This document shows, piece after piece, positions 44,001 through 52,111 of a stretch of 64,000 bases of DNA (position 1 is the first letter of the stretch; every line of letters starts with the position of its first letter). The stretch is from assembly GCA_900542765.1 (NCBI GenBank), contig UQOX01000011.1:11430-75429 (forward strand), given 5' to 3'. The notes beneath the pieces are model-generated. The model ran no database searches and was not told the origin of the DNA. It was given only the letters and a program-made list of their open reading frames with translations. Made by a program: the position numbers and the translations under genes. This stretch comes from an uncultured Porphyromonadaceae bacterium (GTDB taxonomy: Bacteria; Bacteroidota; Bacteroidia; Bacteroidales; UBA11471).

Positions 44001-45554
44001 GCCACCGGTAAAATCAATTTCTACGGGCGCTTCAAAGCCCTGAACGTTGAAGGCTCGGCCTATGTCGACCGATTCGGATTCGGCATCGACTACCTCAACA
44101 CCCGTTTCTACATCTCCGACTCGATACGCCTTACCTCCGACGCCATCATCATCGACAACATGACATTGGCGGGAGAAGACAACCACCTGGGACGAGTAAA
44201 CGGCATCATGCGGCACAAAAACTTCAAAAACATCGAATACTCCCTCAATGCATCGGACATAAACGACATGCTGGTCTACAACACGACCGAAAAAGACAAC
44301 GATGTCTACTACGGAAAAGTCTACGGCAGCGGCTCGGTAAGCATCGAAGGGAACACGCAATATACAGGTATCGACATCAACATGATGACCAACGAACGGT
44401 CAAAATTCACGTTTGTACTCTCCGACAACGCCGAAGCCGAAGAGTACCAATTCATCACCTTCGTCGACCGCTCCCGGAACCCCAACAAAAACACGCTCCA
44501 AGAAGAGAGGCCCCGACCGATCGTATTGCCCGAGACATCGTCACACCTACTTTCGCTCAACCTGCAAATCGACGTCAATCCGCAAATGTCGATGAACCTG
44601 CTCATGGACCCCGCAACCGGCGACATGATACACGCCACAGGCAGCGGCAACATACGGCTCGAATACAACACCTTCTCCGACATGAAATTGTATGGCACCT
44701 ACACCGTCGACAAGGGAAATTACAATTTCAGCCTGCAAGACCTCATCACCAAGGACTTTATCATAAAGACCGGCAGCAGCATCTCCTTCTCGGGCGCCCC
44801 GCAAAATGCCGGGCTCAACATCGAAGCCTACTATGCCCTCACGGCCAACCTCGAAGACCTTGACGAAAGTTTTGCCACCGAACCCGACCTCAACCGCACG
44901 ACCATACCCGTGCGGGCCATGCTCTACCTCACCGGCAATCTGCAACAACCCGAATTCCGGTTCGACCTCGACTTCCCCACCGTCACCCAAGACATCGACC
45001 GCCGGATACGCAGTATCATCAGTTCCGACGACATGGTCAACCGGCAAATCATCTACCTGCTCGCCCTCAACAAATTTTACACGCCCGACTACATGAACGT
45101 GGGACAGACCAACAACAACGAACTGGTATCGGTGGCCTCGTCGGCACTTTCGAGCCAGCTCAACAACCTGTTGGGACAAATCAACGAAAACATCAACATC
45201 GGCACCAACCTGCGCAGCGAGAAAGGCGACTTCTCCGACGTGGAAGTGGAAGTGGCCCTGTCGAGCCAGCTGCTCAACAACCGGCTCATCATCAACGGCA
45301 ACATCGGTTACCGCGACAATGACGTCAACAACAACACCTTCATCGGCGACTTCGACCTCGAATACCTCTTGAACAAAAGCGGCAACATTCGGCTCAAAGC
45401 CTACAACCATTACAACGACAAGAACTACTATGTGAAATCGGCACTCACCACGCAGGGCGTCGGTATCATGTACCGCAAGGAGTTCAACAAGTGGAGCGAA
45501 TGGTTCTCGTGGTTGCGCCGCCGCAAAAACAATACAGAAAAAAAGACGCCATGA
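41079..45554 (+). CDS. tamB: Translocation/assembly module protein TamB (AsmA-like)
   Basis: 1491-aa inner-membrane-anchored periplasmic bridge protein involved in lipid transport or outer-membrane assembly. A single N-terminal helix (FIVSLLTIFIVSVTAAYLLL, about 12-31) precedes about 1,400 residues of repetitive beta strands, and the C-terminal DUF490/TamB domain is seen from KLYGTYTVDKGNYNFSLQDL through VEVEVALSSQLLNNRLIING. MKYLFRLIK at 41079 begins directly at the anchor; the frame open from 40896 overlaps tsaD. It shares ATGA with the next gene. Confidence 0.94.
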   Translation: MKYLFRLIKIFIVSLLTIFIVSVTAAYLLLNIPSVQQKITRWGEDELSSLLGTRLTIGASHVFPFNKIELSDLCLYDNQGDTLLHAQRLIAGVALQELLQRRLVFTTVQLYDFEVSLQRETPDAPLNLQFILDRFKKEGTSAIDLHSQINTILARRGTLRYDVHSEAPRGAGLFDPNHVAVSDFLATVSLKSLERDSININIRKISFEEKSGFSLRKFGAKLIGNRENVVLSNFRITLPHTDILMEKTSTDLLSYDRPRDFFHNSNIDIQIQDSYITLSDLGAFVPRLKNVSTAMAIETHLRGTPDNLTGNLRINYGKGDLTLSAEASASHLARPGKTIFSGEIEELQASPTVLPRLLQEILPERPALAQRFTPMGHWQFEGEIDKSPDGLNANGTLSCELGEIQGHVGMDILAEGRIDVFTLDGELRTPDFEIGRFFAVEPLLENVGLDIKLNLNQQTRGGSLWGRIEGNIDHVDFKGYTYHNIVLSGNYNGTNYDGIVSINDPNGKLHLIGMLDLFDARPAIRVFAEGQDIKLGELNLAPQYAQSTTSFNVTSNFYGDHIDNIEGEIVIDTLSFENEGEIFSTGQFTVTAENNDSIKRLHITSDLINGGIEGNYSFKQLKEQFMGLLSRYLPDLPTGKADKKGKPSDGNNNFRYGFVVENSVELSSTLKLPVTLQEPMQISGFFDGESQKLGLRVDAPDLMFNTKHLYNNEVHIDSKDSLMSLALRTQTYNKKGQFTGISFDTDIKGNNILSRINWSNNGDTTFCGEISTCARLLNSDNTVGLHIDVLPTQVIIGDSIWQILPATIDIAEGKGRIGRIEVRHKEQYLHIDGTVSKEPSDMLNLSLNDLSLDYIFEALNLKNVVFGGQATGDIVVADLLNGTPRLSTKEFSVKDFSYNHAEFGDLHLFSRWDNENRGILLKGTVSQDGYPDTRVDGYIFPTRDSLNLHFDAQHISLAFLNPFTEKILKDVDGHATGKINFYGRFKALNVEGSAYVDRFGFGIDYLNTRFYISDSIRLTSDAIIIDNMTLAGEDNHLGRVNGIMRHKNFKNIEYSLNASDINDMLVYNTTEKDNDVYYGKVYGSGSVSIEGNTQYTGIDINMMTNERSKFTFVLSDNAEAEEYQFITFVDRSRNPNKNTLQEERPRPIVLPETSSHLLSLNLQIDVNPQMSMNLLMDPATGDMIHATGSGNIRLEYNTFSDMKLYGTYTVDKGNYNFSLQDLITKDFIIKTGSSISFSGAPQNAGLNIEAYYALTANLEDLDESFATEPDLNRTTIPVRAMLYLTGNLQQPEFRFDLDFPTVTQDIDRRIRSIISSDDMVNRQIIYLLALNKFYTPDYMNVGQTNNNELVSVASSALSSQLNNLLGQINENINIGTNLRSEKGDFSDVEVEVALSSQLLNNRLIINGNIGYRDNDVNNNTFIGDFDLEYLLNKSGNIRLKAYNHYNDKNYYVKSALTTQGVGIMYRKEFNKWSEWFSWLRRRKNNTEKKTP

Positions 45555-46399
45555 CCGTCGAGAAGAAAATCACACTCGTCCCGCTGGGAGGATTGGCCAA
45601 CCGCATGCGTGCCATTGCGGCGGGATATGCTCTGGCTCGGGCCACGGAAATGGGTCTCGATGTCATCTGGTTGAGAAACAAAGACCTGAATGCTCCTTTC
45701 CACGCATTGTTTCGCCCCTTGGGCCACGCCATCAACCTCACCGAATGCCGTCGCTTCGATGCCCTCGTAAAATATAACGTACCGCTGAAAAGGAACTTTT
45801 ATCTCCCCTCGATATACCAGCGGCGGCATTTTGCCCCTCGGCTCGACGATACCTGCTTGCCCGCCCTGCTCGACCGGCCCGAAGAGACGGCGTCGCTCGT
45901 ATCCAGCGGGAAATCACTCATCGCCAGCGGATTATCCTTCTTCCCAACCGACAATCATTTATTCAGGGAGCTATTCGTGCCTACCGATGAAATCGCCGCC
46001 GAAATCGAACGCCGCTGCTCGACATTCCCCGCCAACACCATCGGGTTGCACATTCGCCGCACCGACAACACCGTCGCCATCGCCGAAAGCCCGGCCACCC
46101 TCTTCCTGCAACAAATGGAGCAAGAGGTACAAAACGATGCCGACACGCACTTTTACCTGGCAACCGACAGTGAGACCATCAAGGAACAACTCCATGCCCA
46201 CTTCGGCACACGCATACTTACTTCGCCAAGTCGAGCCGACCGGCGCTCGGTCGAAGGCATGAAGGAGGCAGTCGTCGAATTATACACACTGGCACGCACC
46301 CGTCGCTTTTACGGGACTTATTACAGCTCTTTCTCCGACCTGGCCGCCATACTCACTGACCACCCCCATGCCATTCTGCGCAAAGAGCCGCAATCGTGA
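45551..46399 (+). CDS. Fucosyltransferase-superfamily glycosyltransferase
   Basis: 282 aa. The N-terminal PLGGLANRMRAIAAGYALA segment and the HIRRTD motif (about residue 181) are those of the GDP-fucose transferase superfamily (GT11/GT23/NodZ type), where the HxRRxD arginine contacts the nucleotide. The late SADRRSVEGMKEAVVELYTL and YYSSFSDLAAIL segments match the donor-site helices. Start at ATG 45551 overlaps the tamB stop (ATGA), so translation is coupled. Donor sugar is inferred from fold only. Confidence 0.8.
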   Translation: MTVEKKITLVPLGGLANRMRAIAAGYALARATEMGLDVIWLRNKDLNAPFHALFRPLGHAINLTECRRFDALVKYNVPLKRNFYLPSIYQRRHFAPRLDDTCLPALLDRPEETASLVSSGKSLIASGLSFFPTDNHLFRELFVPTDEIAAEIERRCSTFPANTIGLHIRRTDNTVAIAESPATLFLQQMEQEVQNDADTHFYLATDSETIKEQLHAHFGTRILTSPSRADRRSVEGMKEAVVELYTLARTRRFYGTYYSSFSDLAAILTDHPHAILRKEPQS

Positions 46400-46509
46400 C
46401 ACACGGCCTCACCGCCCCCGCCCTCAAAAAAACGACATAAAAAAATGCCTCCGATTAAACTTTGGGGCACGACAGGCATCTAATTGCTGAAATAAAAATC
46501 GCTTTTACC

Positions 46510-48633
46510 ATGAAACCCCACTCTAACATTCAAACGATTTGCCTGGCCGTAAATCTGCTGTGTGCCCTACTGCTATTTGCCCCGGCCACCGCACAACCTC
46601 CCGTGAGAAGAATCTCCCTGCGGGAGAAAGACCCTGCATTTTTCAAGACCGAAGAAGCCCGCCGCATCGGCGACCAGATAATCGCCTACCAACGATGCAC
46701 AGGAGGGTGGCCCAAAAACATCGACATGACCCGCGACATGAGCCAAGAAGAACTCGCAGCGGTCATCAAGGAGAAAAGCCGCCGCAACGACTCCACCATC
46801 GACAACAACGCCACGACCTCGCAAATGACCTATCTGGCCCGCCTCTACCGGGAAACAAAAGAGACCCGTTATCGCGACGCTTTCAGGGCGGGAGTCGAAT
46901 ATCTGCTCAGCGGACAGTATGAAAACGGCGGTTGGCCGCAATTCTGGCCCGAAAAACGGGGGTATCAATACCACATCACATTCAACGACGACGCCATGGT
47001 CAACACCCTGGAATTGCTGCGCAGCATCATGACCGAGCAACAACCCTATGACAAGGGGCTGACCGACAAATCGCTGCGCAAACGCATCAAGCAGGCTTTC
47101 GACAAAGGCATAGAGTGTATTCTTGCCACGCAAATCACGGTCGACGGCAAACCGACCGTCTGGTGCCAACAATACGACAACGTGACCTTGAAACCCGCCT
47201 CGGCCCGCGCCTACGAATTACCATCGTACTGTGCCCAGGAAAGTGCCCACATCGTGGCCCTGCTCATGTCACTGCCTCACCCCGACGCCCGAATAAAGGC
47301 AGCCGTTCACGGCGCCATGAGATGGTTCGACACCTATAAACTCACGGGGCTCCGTTATGAACGCTGGGGAAGAAACGCAGAAGGCCGCACGCCCCAACTG
47401 GTCAAGGACCCGCAAGCCGCTCCGATATGGGCCCGGTACTATGACCTGGTATATAGCGAGCCTTATGTATGCGACCGCGACGGCATACCCCGCCGCCGAC
47501 TCGAAGAAATAGGATATGAACGCCGCATGGGATACAGCTGGTACAACGGTCGCCCGGCCGAGTTGTATGAGCTCTACGACCGATGGGCCGACAAGAACGA
47601 CCCCCAAAACAAAGTTCCCGTGAGCCTCGACACACCGGGCGCCAACGAAACCGGCCTCATCGACATGTACCGCCGGCCGACCATCGACAGGAGCCAGTTC
47701 GACGTCATTGTCAATCCGGGCGAAAGCATACAAGCCGCACTGGAAAAAGCCCCGGCCGACGAGTCGATTCCTTTCAAGGTGCTGATTCGGAAAGGAACCT
47801 ATAACCAGAAAGTCATCATCGACCGCCCCAACATCGTATTGGTGGGCGAACAACGCGACAGCACCGTCATCGTCTACGCCGAGACCGCCCAGACCCGCAC
47901 CATCAAGGAGTATAACGGCAAACCCGTGGGCAACGGCGTCATCGTGTTGCAGGAAGGCGCCGATGACTGCGTCATCAGCGGGCTGACCGTGTATAACAAC
48001 TATGGCACGACCGTCGAAAAGACGACAACCCACCAAATGGCCATCTTCGGACGCGCCACCCGCACCATCATCATCAACTGCAACGTATGGGCCGACGGCA
48101 ACGACGCCCTCGCCCTTTGGGCCCGGGGCGGTGACGGCATGTACTATCACGCCGACCTTTACCTGCGGTGTCCCGGTGTCGATTTTCTCTGTCCGCGCGG
48201 CTGGTGCTACGCCACACGTTGCCGCTTCTATGGCGACGGCAGAGCCATCATCTGGCACGACGGCAGAGGCGACCAAAACAAGAAACTGGTCATCACCAAC
48301 TCCTACTTCGACGCCCAGTCGCCCACCGTTCTCGGACGCTACCACCACGACTCGCAATTCTTCCTCATACATTGCCGCATGTCGGACAAGATTCTCGACA
48401 ACAACATCGGTTATGCCTACACCGACAAAGTGCTCGACCCCTGCCCTTGGGGACAACGCACCTACTACTATGGCTGTTATCGTGAAGGGGGAAACAGCGG
48501 CTGGCTGAACGACAACCTGCAAGATGCCGAAGGGGCTCCCGCATTCCACGGCATCACAGCGCCTTGGGCCTTCGACGGGAAATGGAACCCCGAACAGCGC
48601 ATACGCGATTTGTGGAATATTCTCGCCTATTAA
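46510..48633 (+). CDS. Pectate lyase (PL10) fused to a pectinesterase-like domain (CE8)
   Basis: 707-aa secreted enzyme for homogalacturonan. Signal peptide ends near PATAQ (29). The PL10 module (about 32-390) has CTGGWPKNIDM, ITFNDDAMVNTLELL (158-170) and RAYELPSYCAQESAHIV. A CE8-like beta helix follows (about 398-690) beginning VIVNPGESIQAALEKAP. By spacing, the CE8 residues correspond to Gln509, Asp532, Asp558 (GVDFLCP) and Arg610 (VLGRYHH), but the Trp that normally follows the Arg (GRPW) is not there. Convergent with another CE8 gene. Start chosen at the signal peptide. Confidence 0.9.
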   Translation: MKPHSNIQTICLAVNLLCALLLFAPATAQPPVRRISLREKDPAFFKTEEARRIGDQIIAYQRCTGGWPKNIDMTRDMSQEELAAVIKEKSRRNDSTIDNNATTSQMTYLARLYRETKETRYRDAFRAGVEYLLSGQYENGGWPQFWPEKRGYQYHITFNDDAMVNTLELLRSIMTEQQPYDKGLTDKSLRKRIKQAFDKGIECILATQITVDGKPTVWCQQYDNVTLKPASARAYELPSYCAQESAHIVALLMSLPHPDARIKAAVHGAMRWFDTYKLTGLRYERWGRNAEGRTPQLVKDPQAAPIWARYYDLVYSEPYVCDRDGIPRRRLEEIGYERRMGYSWYNGRPAELYELYDRWADKNDPQNKVPVSLDTPGANETGLIDMYRRPTIDRSQFDVIVNPGESIQAALEKAPADESIPFKVLIRKGTYNQKVIIDRPNIVLVGEQRDSTVIVYAETAQTRTIKEYNGKPVGNGVIVLQEGADDCVISGLTVYNNYGTTVEKTTTHQMAIFGRATRTIIINCNVWADGNDALALWARGGDGMYYHADLYLRCPGVDFLCPRGWCYATRCRFYGDGRAIIWHDGRGDQNKKLVITNSYFDAQSPTVLGRYHHDSQFFLIHCRMSDKILDNNIGYAYTDKVLDPCPWGQRTYYYGCYREGGNSGWLNDNLQDAEGAPAFHGITAPWAFDGKWNPEQRIRDLWNILAY

Positions 48634-48665
48634 AGGTTCCCAAACCGGTGCTCCGGAGAGGAAAC

Positions 48666-48702
48666 AAAAAGCTCCCACCCTGTCGAGGGTGAGAGCTTTT
48701 TT
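48666..48702. terminator. Bidirectional terminator between the two pectinase units
   Basis: AAAAAGCTC-c-CACCCT (48666-48680) pairs with AGGGTG-a-GAGCTTTTT around a GTCG loop, with A and T runs on the two sides. Confidence 0.88.
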
Positions 48703-48724
48703 CAATGTCAGACCGTGAGGCTGT

Positions 48725-51700
48725 TCAATAGACGAAAGCCCGAGTAAGACCGTTTACACGCACATAATAGACACCGCGCAAGGGAAGCTGCACGGTAAGG
48801 TCGGACGCCGTGGCCACCCGCGACAGGAGAATCATTCCGCCGGGGGTGAAAACCTCGACCTGCGCCCCCGGGAGGATACCCCGGAAAGTCACGCCCCCCT
48901 CGACACTCAACATCGAGAAAGCATCATCGGCAACGGCCGGTGCCAAAGAAGAACTTTTCGAGAGCGGCTCGGAGAGTTGTCCCAGACTGCCATACTCGTT
49001 GACGGCCTGCACGCGATAGACGTCGGTATCGGAGAGTTGTTCAGGCGCATAGGAAGGTTCCGTGGTAAAGCCCACTACCCGGTCGTTGCAGTGCACGACA
49101 TAGCACATGGCATAGTCGACAGCCGTCCAGGAGAGCTTGTCGTCGGCCGTGAAGGAGAGCCCCTCGGGAACATCGACAGCCTCCATCAGTTCCCGAGGAT
49201 TCCAGTAGTCACTGCCGTTCAACACATTGGCATAGGTATATGTCTCGGCCTCCTCATCGGTAAGCGCATTTTTGGCCTTTCCATAAATTTTCTGCCCGCT
49301 GTCGTCGACATAATAATATGTGTCGCGACGATTGCTCAGGTCGAGCAGATTACCCTCGGCATCGGTCGTCTTGTAATCGGCAAATATGGCCGGAATCGTT
49401 CCCATGCTTTCGTACCAGCCGGTGGCCGGAATGGTAACTTCGGAGCAGGTATACAAGAATACCGTCTTGCATGCGTCGTGCCAGGGACGCCCCAACCAGA
49501 CATCGGTTGCCGTCGTGGGACGGGTGGGTGCCGTAATCCGATTGCGGTAGAACACATACCCCCACTTTGTCGCAGGCGAATGCGAAGGCGCCACGATATA
49601 CCCGCCGGAAGTACGCACGATATTCAGCGTACACTCGTCGAAATAAACGTCACCTCCACCATAAATAAAATCCACGGCGCCTTCGATAAAGCAATCTTTC
49701 AGATAGTGACGGTCATCGACAGCCTTGGTCGAGGTAAGATAGGTATCTTGATAACTGCGCAACTTACAGTTGTAGAAACAGATACGGTCATTATTAGAGA
49801 ACATGGCCAGAGCCTGCGGGCCGTTATTCTGCACGACACCGTATTCGTTCTCAAACGATATGTTCTCGGCGTAAAAGTCGGAGGCCTGGCATACTACCGA
49901 CGCCCCCACACTGACGTGCACAGCATTGTCGCCCCCACACAACACATCGTCGGTGATGGTCACCTTTTCCTTGTCCTGCCCGATAAGATAGATATACGGT
50001 TTATTTTCAGGTATCTCGATGTGTCCTTTATAATAACCTTCTTTGATAAAGATGAGCCAGGGCGACGTGCGTCCCGCCGGTGCCGCGGCGATGGCTTCGG
50101 CCGGCGTGGCATAATCGCCGCTACCGTCTTGTGCCACCACGGCATCGAAAAGACGGGCTTCGGGTTGGCGACGGTTCATGGTCGTGAAAGAGAAAGAGGT
50201 GCCCGCAAAAGCATTTCCCGAACGGTCGACAATGGCTCCGGCAGGGATATTCACCGTGTAGAGGGTGTTATAGTCGAGATTGTGGTACCGGCAAATAACC
50301 GTCGCGCCACTAAACGTGACATCGTCGAGCACTTGGCCATTGAGGGTGCAGTTGCCCGTGCCTTCTTTCACGATTTCATCGAAATTGAGCACGATAGAGC
50401 CGTCGGCCGTAATATCGACAGCGTCGGCAGCGGGAATCGACGATTGGAGTTGCGGTGCAACGGAATCGTCTTCGAGGAGTTGGTCGGCCAGGACATAGAT
50501 GCCCGACATGGCCGTTCCGTCGCTTGTCGTTTCGGTACCCACCAACGGCGAATCATAATCGGGAATCCACCGCACATAGATCTTTTCCTGGTTCTCGGCT
50601 TCGGCAGGCAAGGCACTGTCGTCGTCATACCAGACTTTGGGATTGACGATATTTATCTCGCCAAAATCCTTATAGGTCTCACCGTCGAGCGAATACTGCA
50701 ATTTTTGCACCGAATAGCCGTTGAACGAAAGCAACATGGACGACTGTATATGGATATTGTAATACCCTTTCGTCGAGAACGAAGCCTCATAATAGTAGCG
50801 GTCGGCCAGAGGTTTCCAATTCACGATGGCGTAGCGGTTCTCGTAGGTAGGATTGCTGCTCAAAGCGCTGCGGTCGAGCCAGGTTCCGGTGGTTCCGTCG
50901 GCTTTGCGCAAGACAAGCATGCCGGCATTCTGCGAGTCGTTGTAAATGTCGCCTGCACGGTTTCCCGAACCGGCCTTATAAAAATCCCAGCCACAAATAA
51001 ACGGCACATGGCTATACACGGCCGTAAGGCTCGCGTCTTCGGTCAATTTCATGGTCCGGGTCGAGGAGGTCGCGCCATTTTCCCAATTGGTAAAGGTATA
51101 AATCACGCCCGACGTGGCATTTAATTGCAACGCTGTTCCCTCTTCATACATGCGCTTGCCATCGACCATCGTCCCTTCGTCGGAGAGCGAGACCATATAA
51201 TCGGGAGCCCCGTCGATGGTCAGGTCCAGAGTATAGATGTTTACCGTTTCGAAGTTGGCCGTGAATGCGGCATCGGCCGTCAACGTGTGGGTAAATGCCG
51301 GCGTTTCGGCCACCACGTCGCCCGCAGCATTGGTCCAGTTGAGGAACCTGTAACCGAAATTCGCAACGGCTTCGAGGGCTATCTGGGTATTTTCGTTGAA
51401 GGAATCACCCACGGGCGCCTGCCTGATAATTCCGGCATCGGGCAGATTGGTTTGCACCGAGATACCATATACCGGCACACTTTCGGGGGTACCCTCGAAT
51501 GTCCCGGCGACCTTGATATTGGCCAACCCCACCTGCTTGTTGGCCGCCAAACCGTATAGATAAATTTCGACCGTCATCTCCTCGGTGGTGTTGGTAATGG
51601 AAGAGACATCGAAGGAATAGGTCGACGTGTCGTCATTGCGATTGGGATTCGCCCCCTTTACCAAATTGATGCGCTGGCTGCCACATACCAAATAAATATC

Positions 51701-52075
51701 GAGTTTGCCGCCGCTCGTGCCATATCGGCAACCATCGAGCGAAACCCGGGTCGGGGTAAAGGTCACACCCACTTGCGGTTTGAACGTGAACGTTATCTTA
51801 TCATTCTCGGTGGGCGATGAGCTTTGTGTCACCGGCTGGAATTGGGTAAACTTGATGCCGTTGGTTTCCCGCATGGCAAAATAGGGGACATTACTGCCGG
51901 TAGCATTCATGTCATAGGCAAAGAGCGACTTGTCGCTACGCGTAGCCGTGTGGACAGCCACGCCTTCATCGAGTGGCCAGTGGATATACCATTCGCCGGA
52001 AGCCGCCGATGCCGCAAGGGGCATCGTCATGACAGCCAGCAGAAGTAGCTGCCACCCAAAAGCACATTTTTTCAT
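48725..52075 (-). CDS. Multidomain secreted pectinesterase (CE8)
   Basis: 1116 aa. Signal peptide (LLLLAVMTMPLAASA) then carbohydrate-binding-like beta domains, two InlB-type bacterial repeats (FGYRFLNWTNAAGDVV and VIYTFTNWENGATSS), a Big_5 domain (TLYTVNIPAGAIVDRSGN), and the CE8 beta helix from about residue 640. The CE8 catalytic set is complete: NNGPQALAMF, SYQDTYL, GAVDFIYGG and WLGRPW. The last 60 residues look like a short C-terminal sorting or cell-surface domain. Second gene of the CE12-CE8 operon, 36 bp after CE12. Confidence 0.92.
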   Translation of the reverse strand: MKKCAFGWQLLLLAVMTMPLAASAASGEWYIHWPLDEGVAVHTATRSDKSLFAYDMNATGSNVPYFAMRETNGIKFTQFQPVTQSSSPTENDKITFTFKPQVGVTFTPTRVSLDGCRYGTSGGKLDIYLVCGSQRINLVKGANPNRNDDTSTYSFDVSSITNTTEEMTVEIYLYGLAANKQVGLANIKVAGTFEGTPESVPVYGISVQTNLPDAGIIRQAPVGDSFNENTQIALEAVANFGYRFLNWTNAAGDVVAETPAFTHTLTADAAFTANFETVNIYTLDLTIDGAPDYMVSLSDEGTMVDGKRMYEEGTALQLNATSGVIYTFTNWENGATSSTRTMKLTEDASLTAVYSHVPFICGWDFYKAGSGNRAGDIYNDSQNAGMLVLRKADGTTGTWLDRSALSSNPTYENRYAIVNWKPLADRYYYEASFSTKGYYNIHIQSSMLLSFNGYSVQKLQYSLDGETYKDFGEINIVNPKVWYDDDSALPAEAENQEKIYVRWIPDYDSPLVGTETTSDGTAMSGIYVLADQLLEDDSVAPQLQSSIPAADAVDITADGSIVLNFDEIVKEGTGNCTLNGQVLDDVTFSGATVICRYHNLDYNTLYTVNIPAGAIVDRSGNAFAGTSFSFTTMNRRQPEARLFDAVVAQDGSGDYATPAEAIAAAPAGRTSPWLIFIKEGYYKGHIEIPENKPYIYLIGQDKEKVTITDDVLCGGDNAVHVSVGASVVCQASDFYAENISFENEYGVVQNNGPQALAMFSNNDRICFYNCKLRSYQDTYLTSTKAVDDRHYLKDCFIEGAVDFIYGGGDVYFDECTLNIVRTSGGYIVAPSHSPATKWGYVFYRNRITAPTRPTTATDVWLGRPWHDACKTVFLYTCSEVTIPATGWYESMGTIPAIFADYKTTDAEGNLLDLSNRRDTYYYVDDSGQKIYGKAKNALTDEEAETYTYANVLNGSDYWNPRELMEAVDVPEGLSFTADDKLSWTAVDYAMCYVVHCNDRVVGFTTEPSYAPEQLSDTDVYRVQAVNEYGSLGQLSEPLSKSSSLAPAVADDAFSMLSVEGGVTFRGILPGAQVEVFTPGGMILLSRVATASDLTVQLPLRGVYYVRVNGLTRAFVY

Positions 52076-52111
52076 GGAGTAAAAATTTAAGCGTGTATTT
52101 GTTGTATGGAG

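Noticed and set aside
47269-48705. Minus-strand open frame of 478 codons
   Set aside because: Antisense to the well-supported PL10-CE8 gene; valine/glycine-rich with no recognisable motif.
48977-51124. Plus-strand open frame of 715 codons
   Set aside because: It is antisense to the CE8 pectinesterase, shows no domain or signal peptide, and has His/Arg/Gly-rich composition typical of a shadow frame in sequence of this codon usage.
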